A stretch of DNA of 64,000 bases. Source: Buxus sempervirens (lineage: Eukaryota > Streptophyta > Magnoliopsida > Buxales > Buxaceae). This document shows positions 27,570-40,300 of the stretch, piece after piece (the stretch's first letter is position 1; each line of letters opens with the position of its first letter). The DNA lies in NCBI GenBank assembly GCA_947561395.2, contig OX387192.1:33439520-33503519 (forward strand), given 5' to 3'. A program made the position numbers and the translations under genes. The notes under the pieces are model-generated. The model ran no database searches, was not told where the DNA came from, and worked only from the letters and a program-made list of their open reading frames with translations.

Positions 27570-29274
27570 TAATTAATTTTTATATTTTAACATTTTCTAG
27601 CATAATCGGGTCAATACCCTTGTTTCCAACTTGATTGGGGTGAGGGTGGGTTTGGTATGGGTTACACGCTTCATACATTCCTACAAGAAGGTTTAATTTG
27701 CTTTTTTATTTTTTATTTTTTCATTTAGTTTAACAGATGTTTTAACGTTAAATCGAATCAAACTAATTTGAATTTTAAGTTCTATGTCAAAACATAACCA
27801 AAATTTAAAATAAAAAAAAAATCTGAACCGATCGGCTTTTGTTTTTTTCCGAACGGTTTTTGGTTTAAACTGAACCATATCTTCTTTTATCTGCAAAAAG
27901 CTAAATCAACGGTCAACTAATGCGAGGTGAAAGAACCACAAATTTTGATCGAGATGAGGAAGTGAACGGAAGTTACGGAACAATGAAAAGAAACTTCCCG
28001 GTAAAACAACTCAGTTTGAAAAGTAAAGGCCGAACCTGATCTACATTGGTCCGTTGATCGATTCTGGTTATTGGTCCTCTTAACTCTTAAGTCTCCGATG
28101 GGAGCATCGTCTCAGGAGCTTCTTTGCTCCTTCATTCGACCAAACTGCGTGTTTTTTATGGAAGAGAAAGAGACCCGCAACCGGCTACTGCGTAGAAATT
28201 TTCTGGAATACGTTGACTACGAAGTCTTGTTCTGTGACAACAGGAGCTTCTGTTGGTTTCATGAGTGAGGTTCAAGAACAGAAGCGTCTGAATACTGAAA
28301 GGCTTTTGGAGCTTTTCTCTTTCTCAATCTGTCGGCAAGGAGCTATTATTGTTTTAAGAAGGTTGTTGTTTCGAGTTCTCTACTTCCTGTTGAGAAATTT
28401 TCTATATGATTTCAGTTTTTTTTTTGAGCTTGTAACTGTTAAAATTTCCTCTTGTGATTAATTGTCATAATCTTCTGTTACTTTTTAGGAGAGTTTTGCT
28501 AGTTTGGTTTTGAATCCTATTAGCCATTAAAAAAAAAATTTCTATTTTATGATTTTCTGTTTCTCCTTCCACCTCTCTCTCTCTCCCCCCTTTTTTTTGG
28601 GTAGAAATGTGTTTTAAATGTTATTTGTCTTCTTGATTGATTAGTTACATTTGTTATTGCAGTTATTATTTGTAGAATCTATGAGTCTAGACAATAAAAT
28701 TATAATTTCCCAGGAAAATACTTTACCTTCATGCTGAATTTTTTTTTCCCTTTTAAAGTTTCTACCCCCTTTCCATTTTTCAGCTCCATTTTTGTGGATG
28801 GAATCAATGGGAGTTTATTTTCATAACGAGACTGCTATTTCCATTTTTCCCCAACTTTTTCCGAAATTAATTGTGAGAAAGCTATCAGTGTGGATGTCTT
28901 TGTGCCAATTCTAATTATGTGGACTTAGACGTGTGGTGGGTTTATAAAATGCAAATTTTGTCAAAGGAGTTCTTATTTCTCTATATGTTAGACTATAATT
29001 CACTTCTACACTTATTTATCTTGTTGAATTATTTGATCTTTTCTGGGTGGAAGGCATTTAATTTTGGTGGTATTTGGCACTCATTCTTGTTTTTTGCAAA
29101 TTCAGGCGTGTTATAATTTGCTGTATATGAAATCTATCACTTGCTCATATGAAGCTGGAGGTTTAATGAATTTTCACCAAGGAAGAAAAATCTGCTTTGA
29201 TGTGTCTGAATTTCACCTTTGTTCCATGACCTTATCATGTTTCTAAGGTCCTGATAATTTCACTAGTTCTTAAA
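27570..29274 (+). promoter_or_regulatory. Promoter and spliced 5' leader region of the U-box gene
   Basis: No other gene is seen between the MITE and the U-box start codon. The texture changes near 28050-28300 to a leader-like, less AT-rich sequence with short upstream frames (28071-28268), followed by T-rich intron-like DNA. A TTTCTAAG acceptor-like site lies near 29247, just before the ATG. A non-coding first exon is inferred; the transcription start cannot be fixed from sequence. Confidence 0.4.
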
Positions 29275-32200
29275 ATGTCATTGGAGCTCATACCAATTGG
29301 AACCATCTTGGCACTCCTAACAAACCAGATCATAAAAACAGCTCAAGCTGCAAAAGATGTTCTTATAGACAAGGAGAGCTTCAAGTTCTTGTCAAGACAT
29401 CTCTTTGACATTGAACCTGTATTAAAGGAATTGCAACTTCATGATCTTAAAGATTCACCGGCTGTACGACAGGCTTTAAAATTTCTTGAAGAAGATGTTA
29501 AGAATGCAAATAACTTGGTGGAGAAGTATAAGAACCGGCCCCGCTTCTACTTACTGGTCAGGTGTCGTCATATAGCTAAGGAAGTACAAGATGTCACAAG
29601 ATGTATTGGAAGATCCCTAGCCTCCTTGTCTCTCGCAACTACTGAAGTCCTATCAAGTATGTCTGAAAAGGTTGACAAGTTACAGAATGAGATGCAAAGG
29701 GCAGAGTTTGAGGCTTCTCAAGCTCAGCTCCAAATTGTTGAGAAGTTGGATCTGGGTATTCAGGAGCAGAAGATTGACCAGGGCTTTGCTAATGACATGC
29801 TGGAAGAAATAGCAAGGGCTGTAGGTTTGCCAGTTGAACCATCAGAAATAAGTAAAGAACTTGCAAGCTTCAGGAGGGCAAAAGAAGAAGCTGCAGACCA
29901 TAAAGAAAGGGCAGAGGTGTTCTTCCTGGATCAGGTTATTCAGCTGCTTTCTCGAGCTGATGCTGCAAAGGATTATGAGGAAGTAAAGAAGTGGTATTCC
30001 CTGAATATTCAAACTTTAGGGGGATATGGAACAGGGCAAGAATATATCCCACCAATTAGATCTTTCATTTGCCCCATAGATGGCACTACTGTGATGGTTG
30101 ACCCTGTTAGCCTTTGCACTGGAACAACATGTGAGAGAGCATCCATTGAAGCTTGGTTTGAACGTGGATTGAGAACTGATCCAGACACGGGTCAGTTTCT
30201 TGATGATTTGTCTCTGAGGTCAAATGTTCGGTTGAGACAATCAATCGAAGAATGGAGGGAACTCAATTACTGCCTGAAAATCAGGTCTTCCAAGGTGAAG
30301 CTTCTATCCGATGTGGACTCATCTGTGGAAGATGCTCTAGGTCAAATTCAGGAGCTTATGAAAGAGAACTCAATCAACAAGGACTGGATTGCTATAGAAG
30401 GGCTTATCAATATAATTTTGTTGATACTTGGTACCTCTCACAACAGAGAGGTAAAGAGGAAAATTCTAAATACATTGAAGATTGCTGTGGAAGGCAATGC
30501 CAGAAACAAGGTCAGCAGTTATGAATGCAATATATCACCAGAAATTATAGTTTTCTTCTAACTTACACTTTTTCATCTCCAACTGAACTTTTCTGGTAAT
30601 CTTGTAGAGTTGGATTAGTTTATCATTCTAAATTAATATCCATGCTCAATTCGAGATTTAAATACAAAATATTTAACATTATAGATGTGTTTTGAATATT
30701 ACAAACTAATCAAATTCCTTAATAAATTATTTGAACATCATTGCAATCATTCTAATTGGCCACGCAAGTTCCTGCTATTCATAACCATTAACAGGACACA
30801 TTGAAACTGTACCTTATGTAGTGTCAGTAAAGCTTTCCAATGTTCTTCAATTTTTTCTGAAACAAAACATTGTCAAATAAACTTTGCAGGAAATAGTGGT
30901 TGAGTCCCAGGGAATGGATCACATAGTTCCCTGCTTGGGGCGTGATTCAAATATATCAAAAGCTGCAGTTGAGTTTCTGTTTGAGTTGTTGCAAGACAGA
31001 TCTGGTTGGAACATATCTGTTTGCAGGAACCTATGTCAGCAAAATAGTGCAATTATTTTCCTTGTTACCCTTCTGAAAGGTGCAGCGAGTGAATCAGCAG
31101 AGAAAGCAGAAACAATATTGGTGAAGCTGTGTGAAGATGATGAAGAGAACATTATTCGTGCTGCTAGAGCTGACTGGTTTATACCGCTCATTGGTTGTCT
31201 AGTTCAAGGTTAAACTATCCTTTCATATTAAAGTTCTCTATTTTCTTAATATATCTTTGGTGTGTGGACTGTAATGCTACACAATTTTTCTACGGTGAAG
31301 ATGCTAGCTTATTGAGTACATAAATTATACAATTTTTTGCTGCACATACTTGGATTCAATGTCCCTCCTACAAGAATCCTTTTGTCTGTGCAGCCATCCA
31401 TGAAACACTGATAAAAACAAATTACAATACTAAAATGGTATCGGTGATGATTGTGATGTAGTAAAAGGAGAACGATTTTCATATAATAGCTTAACAAAAG
31501 AGTTTGTTACTTCAAAATTGTGAAATTTGTGAAGTATCAAATTTGTTTCTGTTATAGAACTGCTGATGCCATATTTAATTGGGAATGCGAAGCTTCCACA
31601 TACTCCACATTGTAAAATATATAATTCACTCTGTAGAGGAACAGGCTAACAAGCAGTGGCACACTGTTGAGTTTTATCCTCTTGATTTGATGGCTAACCT
31701 TGCAATTTGATAACAAATTTCAGGGCCAGAGTCTTCCCGGATGTCAATGGCCAGAGCACTTGTCAATATGGAATTGGTTGATCAGAATGTAAAGCTTCTT
31801 GGTGAGGAGGGAGTGATTCCTCCTTTGCTCAAAATGGTTTCAGGAAGTTTTGAAGCTAAGGAGTTGGCCTTGTCTGTTCTAGTTAAGCTATTGACATGCC
31901 GTGAAAACAAAGCACTAATTGCAGCTGCTGGAGGGGTTCCTCTTGTTTTAGATCACTTGTTCTCTTCTCATATACGTACTATTATCATTGCAAGGTGCTC
32001 TGAGATCGTTGAGAGACTTTCTTCCAATAATGATGGCATTGAATTCTTTGTTGATGGCAATGGTGCCCGCCTTGATGTGGAACATATCATTATCAATTTG
32101 ATAGCATTTCAACAGAACCGAAATTCATCATACATTGTCCGAAAGCCTGCACTGCGTGCATTGCTTAGTGTTTGCAAATCTGAAAAGAAGCTTGTTGAGA

Positions 32201-33213
32201 AGTTAGCCATCAGTCATAACGGTGTCTCGAGCATCCTTCCTCTGCTAGATGACCCTCACCAGGAAATCCGAGAAGTTTCTATTAACTTGCTCTTTCATCT
32301 CTCTCAGCACGAGCCACAGGGGATAGTGGACTTCCTTCTTAAACACAGGAGACTGGAGGTCTTAGTGGGATTTCTAGAGGATGACAATGGAAGTGATGCA
32401 CAGATGGCAGCGGCAGGATTATTAGCCAATCTACCGAAATCTGAAGTAGCACTCACAAAGAAGTTGGTTGAATTAGAGGGACTACCAGCAATATTAAACA
32501 TATTAAGAAATGGAACCATGGAAGCAAAGGAGAATGCCCTTGGTGCACTCTTCAGGTTCACAGATCCCACATATCTCGAGCAACAGAGGATGGTGGTTGA
32601 ATTGGGAGCCTACCCTTTGCTTGTAAGCTTTCTCAGGTGTGATTCAGTAACAGCAAAGGCAAGAGCTGCTGCCCTTATAGGTAATTTATCCATGAGTAGT
32701 CCTGGACTTAGAACTTTGCCTAAACGAACTGGTCTCTGGTGTTTCCGTCCCACAGATGCATCTGTATGCATGGCACATGGAGGCATTTGCAGTGTGACCA
32801 CAACATTCTGTCTGTTGGAAGCAAATGCTTTGCCTGATTTAGTTCAACTCTTGCACGAGCAGGTTCATGAAACTGCCTATGAAACGATTCAGACTCTATC
32901 AACACTAGTTTCAGAAGACTCACCACGTAGAGGGGCCAATGTGTTGCATGAAGCTGATGCCATTAAGCCAGTACTGAATGTCCTGAACTGGGGAACATCC
33001 TCTCTGAAGGAAGAGGCCCTAGCCCTCTTGGAGAAATTATTTGCAGCCAAGGAACTAGAAGAGTCGTATGGATCAACAGCTAGGATATTACTTATGAACC
33101 TAACCACCAGAAGCATCTCTGAGGATGGATCCTTAGGAAGGAAGGCAGCTAGAGTCCTGTCACAACTTGAACGCTATTCAAGATCATCAATGCCTCTTGT
33201 TCGACAGGAATGA
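29275..33213 (+). CDS. U-box/ARM-repeat E3 ubiquitin ligase, PUB42/43/44 group
   Basis: U-box ligases recruit E2 enzymes and ubiquitinate substrates; the Arabidopsis PUB44 (SAUL1) group restrains senescence and cell death. Three coding exons join in frame: 29275-30510, 30890-31208, 31724-33213, giving 1,014 residues. The N-terminal helical domain begins SLELIPIGTILALLTNQI and carries the UND-like region (KYKNRPRFYLLVRCRHIAKE). The U-box is at about residues 262-332: FICPIDGTTVMVDPVSLCTG then TCERASIEAWF and NVRLRQSIEEWRELN. Armadillo-like repeats fill about 380-1000 (GVIPPLLKMV, AAAGLLANLPKSEVALT, AKARAAALIGNLSMSSPG). A Cys/His-rich insert WCFRPT...MAHGGICSV lies near residue 850. No frame damage. 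The first and second introns (379 and 515 bp) are AT-rich and empty. Assignment within PUB42-44 is not resolved. Confidence 0.94.
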
Positions 33214-34347
33214 TGAGGAATGCTACTTATGAGAAGCAGCTAAACATGTAAAGGGGTGAATATTTTTGTCCTAACTCAACAAGCTTATGGAGTATGTTTC
33301 ATCACTGTGCACACAGAACAATTTTTGTATTTTTCTCTCAATTCTACTGAACGGATGACTTACATTAGAAGAGTTGCTAGTCACTATCAGGTAATAAAGT
33401 AAATCAAATTTCAGGTATGGGATTTACACAGATTTTTTTTCCTTTTACAAAGGCACTGCCACTTAAAATATTTATATAGATTTAAAATCTTCCAATTCAT
33501 TGTTGAAGATATTTTCCTTCACTAGTTCACAACTCAGTCCATTATTCTCAGTAAATTTAAAATAGGGGACATGAAGATTCAAATAAGTTTTTGAAAATAC
33601 TCTCTACCAAATGGTATTCCAAGTTAAATGTGGAAGTTCATGGGAGAAATCAATGTATATTAAACTTATTAGACACATGTATGAGAGCAATAGGTATTGA
33701 TTTATTTGCATCAAAAGTAAGACCTTTTTTTTTTTGGTTTTGATTCCAAGGAATTGAGTACTTATTTTTCAAAAGAAGGTACCTTGGTACTAATTTTACA
33801 AAATTCTATTTTTGTTGTGTCGTACCAAGCTAAGCTGTAAACTGATCCGTCTGATCTAATGGAGAGGGGATTTTCTACTTGGAATTCCGAAATGGGATTG
33901 AACAAAAAGACAACGAAAACCATTATTCCCAGAAAAGGAATTTTCTCATTAGTCAATTTGAAGCTTTTAAAATGAATAGCATCAGAGTTCAGACAATAAT
34001 CCTTCGGTTATATGTCGTGCTCAGATTGATTAATCAACTGTCAAAAGGATGAATCTTACTTCCTGATTAACCATCCTGAGTTGACAGAAAAAATTTTGAA
34101 GGATACCCTGGGACAATCAAATTAAATAGCAAAATCAAAAGCTGATGCTACAATTACGGGAGCACAATGTCAAAGCTGCCATTCATCATCAGCACCCACC
34201 TTTGATTAAGCGCCATGCTTTACCATCCTTGACGGGGTTAACAAGGGCTTCCAGAAGAAAATATAATGATAATAATCATGGCTAGCCCAAGAGAACCAAG
34301 ACAGAAGTACATCAATTGCTTGAAGTGTTTGCCTCCCTCACTTCCAT
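33214..34347. other. Convergent 3' flanks of the U-box and GBP genes
   Basis: The two genes converge here, so both 3' UTRs are expected. AT-rich, with no protein-like frame; the 75-codon plus-strand frame at 34266-34493 is antisense to the last GBP exon. Confidence 0.5.
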
Positions 34348-37300
34348 TTAATCAGATCTTGGCCGACTTGAGCCACCTTTGTGGTTATTGTACAGAGGCA
34401 ACAGCCAACGAGTGCCATGCTTCCTCCTCCCATAACACCGCCAGTAAAGAACCAATATTGCCAGCATCACACCAACAGGAGTGGCCCATCTGATTCATCA
34501 AAAATCAGACCAAAGACTCAAAGTGTTAGCTGCACTTGAAATATTTGAGATTCCATCAGCAAAATCAGGAACTTCTGTTACCTGTCCAAATCTAGGATAG
34601 GACTGTAAACCAGTGTTTCCCATGTCACCACAATAAAATGCCATGCAGGGTTGTAGTAAAGAGACTCCGCAGACCAAAATAATCTTGTGTATGTCTCCAA
34701 GAAGATGAATAGTACCCATGCTCCAATCTCAAGCAAAAAAAATTTTGCAACAAACCGTCCCACCACCACCATTACAAGGGAGAAGATCACCAACCAATTA
34801 AAGAGCCTCTGGTTGTATTCCTTAATGAATAGAGACTGTGACTTCCCCAGCATCTGCGGATTTTGTGGTATATGCACAGAAGCACATATAAGAGAGCAAT
34901 TAAAGTAGGTAAGAATGGTATATCTAGTATCTGAGTAAAAGAAATTACTGAAGAATCTATCCAGAAAGTTTTTGCAATCAATCATCAATATTGGCAAATG
35001 AATAAACCAGAAAACCCATTATCAAAGTAGAAAGGGCAGGTCTAACCTTCATCATCCGCTGTTCATAACTTGCTTTTGAAGGCCCAACACACTCCTCTTC
35101 AAAGCTTTGATTGCACTGGAGGAAACCCGCATTAAATTTAGCCATTGTTGGAAGTCTGAGGACCTGAAGCCGGTCCATTTGGTCCTCACACCTTGTATAT
35201 AATGCCTCACAAAGCTTTGATGAATGGTACTCATTTGCAAGAATGAAGTTCTTATGTACCTGCACAGAATTCCCACTAGAGAGGGTTATTAATAGAATTA
35301 ATTACATGAGTTGTTAAACAACTCATACTCCACCAGAAACTAGCCCACAATAACCCGGTGAACAGACTCCATGGTATCAAGTTGAAGATACCAATTTTGT
35401 ATCCATCAATAACAATGGAAAATTGTTAACATGAAATTGGTCTATCTCATCATTTTCCCAGGCAGCATGTACTCTCAAGTTAGGCTTTTCATATAAGCTT
35501 TCAACTGAGATTTTAAAATCTCATTCCACTTTACTGAGTTCATGAGAGTAATATTAGTTTTAGGTCAAATATTATGTGCTTTCCAACAACCACAGTAACC
35601 CCCAACAGTCTTTCTCCATGCAAACCTTAAGTATTTCTTCATCCAGTTTCATGGCTGATTGCTTAGCATGATAACGGCCAAAGTGCTCTTCCTCAAATAC
35701 TTTCATTGCGGCTTCTCTAGATCCACCATGAGCTTGCTGCAGTAATTTCTCAGGCATGGGTAAATGTAACTCTGCCATCCTCTCATTGTACAGCTTCAAG
35801 CAACGCTCAAGAATTCCCTTATTGAAAACCTCAACAAGAGAGCCTGTCGATGGAATTTCTCCTTTATTCAAAGCATCAAGAATCTGAAACAGAAGGAAAT
35901 GTATTGTTGGAAGGCAGAAAGCATAAAACATGTATAGTTTGAAAGATAAATTTTCTCATTCTTTATTATCTTTCCCCTTTTTATGAGATCTGGAGACACA
36001 ATCTGACTAAGATACAATTTTTGATATATCAGGATCATAGAAAAGTATTAATGTGACAACGACAGATGGTAGGGGCAAGGAATTTAATTGATGTTTTTCA
36101 TGTAGATTCAACATTCAAGTGACAGAAAATAGAGGCAATAATGGTAGATCCCACCTGGCCAAAAAAGATTTTCTTTGATTTGATATCAAATTTTAGAATA
36201 AGATAACAAAATATTGGAACATTGAAACACCCTTCGAAAGCAAATAATGGCTGCTATATTTCTAATGGAGAACTATTACTAATACTTACCATAGAGCATG
36301 GTTTATTTATTTATTATAGGTAATAGATTTTGACCTCAAGCATTCATACTGCTAAGGCTAAACAGTTGTGACAGCTCTTAGAATCATAGGAAGTGGTTAG
36401 AGCAGCCATAGTCAAAGCAACACAAAAGTGGGAGAAGCAGTGTCATTTCTTATTATAGAGCATTACTGCCTATGAGTTCAGAGTTTATCCCTGCATAAGG
36501 GACATGATTCACAGCATAAGGATGCCAATCATCTTCACTATTTAGCAGTATAATCAGAAATAAAGAAGCCTAGAGATAGATACCTGCTCCAAAAATGACA
36601 CAAACTCCTTTCCATTTAGAAGTTTACCCTGCACAACCTTTGGATGGATAACTGAAGCAACAAGTTCCTTCAATTTCTCCCTCTTCTTGACGTATGCGGG
36701 TTCCAGCTCACCATCCTTCATGTCGCAAAGCTTTGTTCGTTGCAGATGAGGCTGTTTAAAGATCATGTCAGAAATATTAGCTCATCCAAGGGCATAAAAT
36801 TTAACGGAGTGCATTTGTATATGTAAAAATGTATCTCGAATTCACACAACCTTTAACAGAAATTTATTAGCCAGACTTCTCAGAGGTAGGCTGTCAATGA
36901 GTCGTATCTAAACCCAAATTCAACATATATGCAATCCTAAAACATCGAATACAGTCATGCCCACACATACAACAGTTTGAATATGGTAATTGAACTTTCA
37001 AATCTGTCTAACTCAAATAAGACAAGCTGTATAACATTTGGCCTATAGTTGAGAATTCGAAATTCAAATCCAAAAAAGGGCCCTAGAAATATGTTGGGTG
37101 TTGGTCAAATATGGGTCATGGTGCTTTAGAATATTTTCAAACATGAGTCATGCCTGATCTGAACTGTATAACACCCATTGACAGCCTTGGTCATATACAT
37201 TTCATATGTATGTACACATCATACATACATACATACAGATAATATTACATGTATTTATGTTAATAAACTCATAAATAAGTTCTGGTAGTAGGAAGAGTAA

Positions 37301-40300
37301 CACTTTCCACATGTCTCCTATACTTGTGTAGGATACATACATCAAACAAAATTTCATTTTCGGCATCTATCTTGACAATAGAAAAATACATAATAATCCT
37401 CAAACTTCTGGAAATCAATTGTAAACTGATTGAAATAAAAATGACTCAAAATTTTCAATATTTCCCTTCAACACACTCAATTCAGAATTATAATATTAAT
37501 GCTTAGTACAATAATAAACCAATTATTAATCACACTTGTGGATCACTTTTCAGTTCACAAAAGTTCAAAGAACCAGAACCATTCAAGGATAGAAAGTTTA
37601 AACTAGCAATCATCTAATTCTAATGTGTCCAAATAAAATCCCAAAAAGCAAAATACAGAGGCTTGTAGATTAGAACTAACAGTAGGCAAGAGGAATAACC
37701 TTCTGAGAGATTCATCACACTGTTCCCATACCTGTGGTAAGCTAAAGGCTGTACTGTTATCACCCATAATTGCAAGGGATTCCCGAATTTGGTTAACCTG
37801 ATTCAATCAAGGGACTGAAGTTAATATTAAATAATTATAATATCATATTACACCAATAAGAAATGAAGAAAGTTCAAGAGATAAGGTACCTGATCAATAT
37901 TTCTGTCCCCTGCAGTCACAATGAGCATCCATTATCAAAACTCGGGTCTGAAAATATAATATGAGGATGATATAAACATAAATCATCTAATATACAAGAT
38001 GTAAGTAAATAACAAAACTAACCATCATAATTTGGGACACGCCGAAGGGCCTCATTCACCATCTCTTGCACAGACTTCCCTTCTGTAAAACACCAATAAT
38101 ATGTTAAATTATTTATTGCAGCAGAGCATTGGTCCCACAACAAGATGCATACTACATAAGACACCCAGCCAAAAATCAACAGAACATATGCTTGTAGTCC
38201 TTTATTCTGCTATTTCTGTTGGATGCTACAGAAGTATGGGGTGAAGATCATCGTTGTACTAATCTGTTTGACTATTTCAAGACTGTTCAGCTTAGGAGAC
38301 CATGCATTTATATTTGCTCCACATGTATCGGTATCTCCATAATATTGATTTTTGGGACTGGCAATAAACATCTAATCTTTATTTTCAGTATTCATTCTCA
38401 ATGTCAGCACTTACGCAGAAAATCCCGTTGGATAAGCCACAATAGTTTAGCAGGTTCAAATGCAACATCTTGGCCCTGCAAAAATATTGAATCAGTCAAA
38501 CAAGTATAGCAGAATGGCATATTTATTACAGGAAAAGATAATGAGAGAAAAAAAGGTTAATTTTAGATGTAGATTACCTTCACTCTAATTGCCATGTGTA
38601 GTTAGCATAAAAACCACAAAAACAAGTTAGTCTTCATAATAAGTACATAGGGCATTTTAAGAAGTAATCAAGAAGAGTTCTTGGGATAGAGGAAATCAAA
38701 AAAGGAAAAACCAAATTTTAATTTAAGGAAAAAAAAAAAAAAGAAAACAAGTGAAAATTGTACACCTTCCATAGAATTCTTCAGCAAGCTCAACAGCAAA
38801 TGACAACCTAGATATGTCGGCTTCACGGATCTAACCAAGAAAAAAATAACAAACATATTGACTACATAAGCAATTCGAATGAAACTTCAATGAAAGAGCA
38901 TGAAAGTTCTCAGCCAAAGATCAAACCGTCTCAGGTAGATTATAAATAAGCACAGAACTCATAACTGTTGCCAAAGCAAATATCCTGCAAAAACAGAAAT
39001 ACAATAAGAAAACAAAAAGAAATTAAAATTAAAGTTAGATAAAAATTGATTTATGACTTACAAACTTACCTGTCATCGTACACATTTGACTTCCCAATAC
39101 TTTCAAATCCTTCAGTATCAAGGTAAATCACAGATGTTTTCACACCATCAATATCTAATTCTAGTGGCGTTCCCCAGACCCATATCCCTGTAAAAGATAT
39201 TCTATTTTGTTTAACCGGTATAAAGATGCAGCATAGATGTCAATAAAAAATAGATAAATTTCAATTTATTTCTATATTGCGAGTGTTCCACAAGGATATA
39301 CACACAAAAGAAAATGGATACAACCAATTCATTAAACCATCTCAGACAGGCTTTTATCTTCATGCAATGTGGAGGAACGAAACGATCAATCAGGATAATT
39401 CCCGAAAGGAACCCATCTGGAATAGCCACATCCATGTCATGTGGAATAGCCACATCCATGTCATGTCATGGGTTCCCGAAAGGAACCCATCTAGCAAACA
39501 CATGATCACTTTTCAGTTCACCATCAAATATTCAATGTATCACATCCAAAAATAATAAACAAATTGATACAGAGACACATGTGAATTCATAGATACATAT
39601 ATTCAATAAAAAAATGCATGCATCATTTCCTATATCAATCTGTATGAATAGCTAAAGAAGTGCTATTGGGCCTGCAACACCATGATCAAAGAAGTCAGGA
39701 TCAATGCCTGCCACTTAACTTTTTATAAAGTGCTCACATGTTACACCAATATGAATCAAAATACACATATATATCAAAACCACTCCAAATGGGACAGTCA
39801 AACCAGAAAATTGGACATCCAACCCCTTTCTAAGACCACAGATTATTGAGTGGCTGAAATAGGTTTACACACGTCACAAAAGATATGGATCTAGTATGAT
39901 ACATATTGACTGAGATAACAAAGAACCTGAACACCAAAGAAGATGATAAAAACAATTTTCGCTTCAGATTGATCACCTCAAAAACCGAAGATGGTGACCA
40001 ATACATTCTGATTTTGGCCAAAACAAGAAACCATGTTTAAAACAGTCCATTATTGACAACCAGAGAGATGCGGGTAAACTCAAGGAACCAAAAAATCCGT
40101 ACAGGTCTCTTTACCAGTTTAAATACCTATTACTTGAGCCACATAGAAGTCAGTCAAGCCACATAATCCACATAATTCCCATTTGAACTTGGAATACCAA
40201 AACTGGAACACACTAGAATAACTTCACACATTAGATCTGAAAATCTGTGTCTTAAAAATTCTGGTCTTCTTCAATCCTGTTCTCAAATAAATCAGGGACT

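Noticed and set aside
27690-27900. Possible MITE ending in GGTTTAA/GGTTCAGTTTAAACC
   Set aside because: The two ends match over only a few bases and no target duplication was seen.
39410-39495. Short direct repeats (ggaatagccacatccatgt twice, cccgaaaggaacccatct twice)
   Set aside because: Real but small intronic repeat in the GBP gene; no element structure or function suggested.
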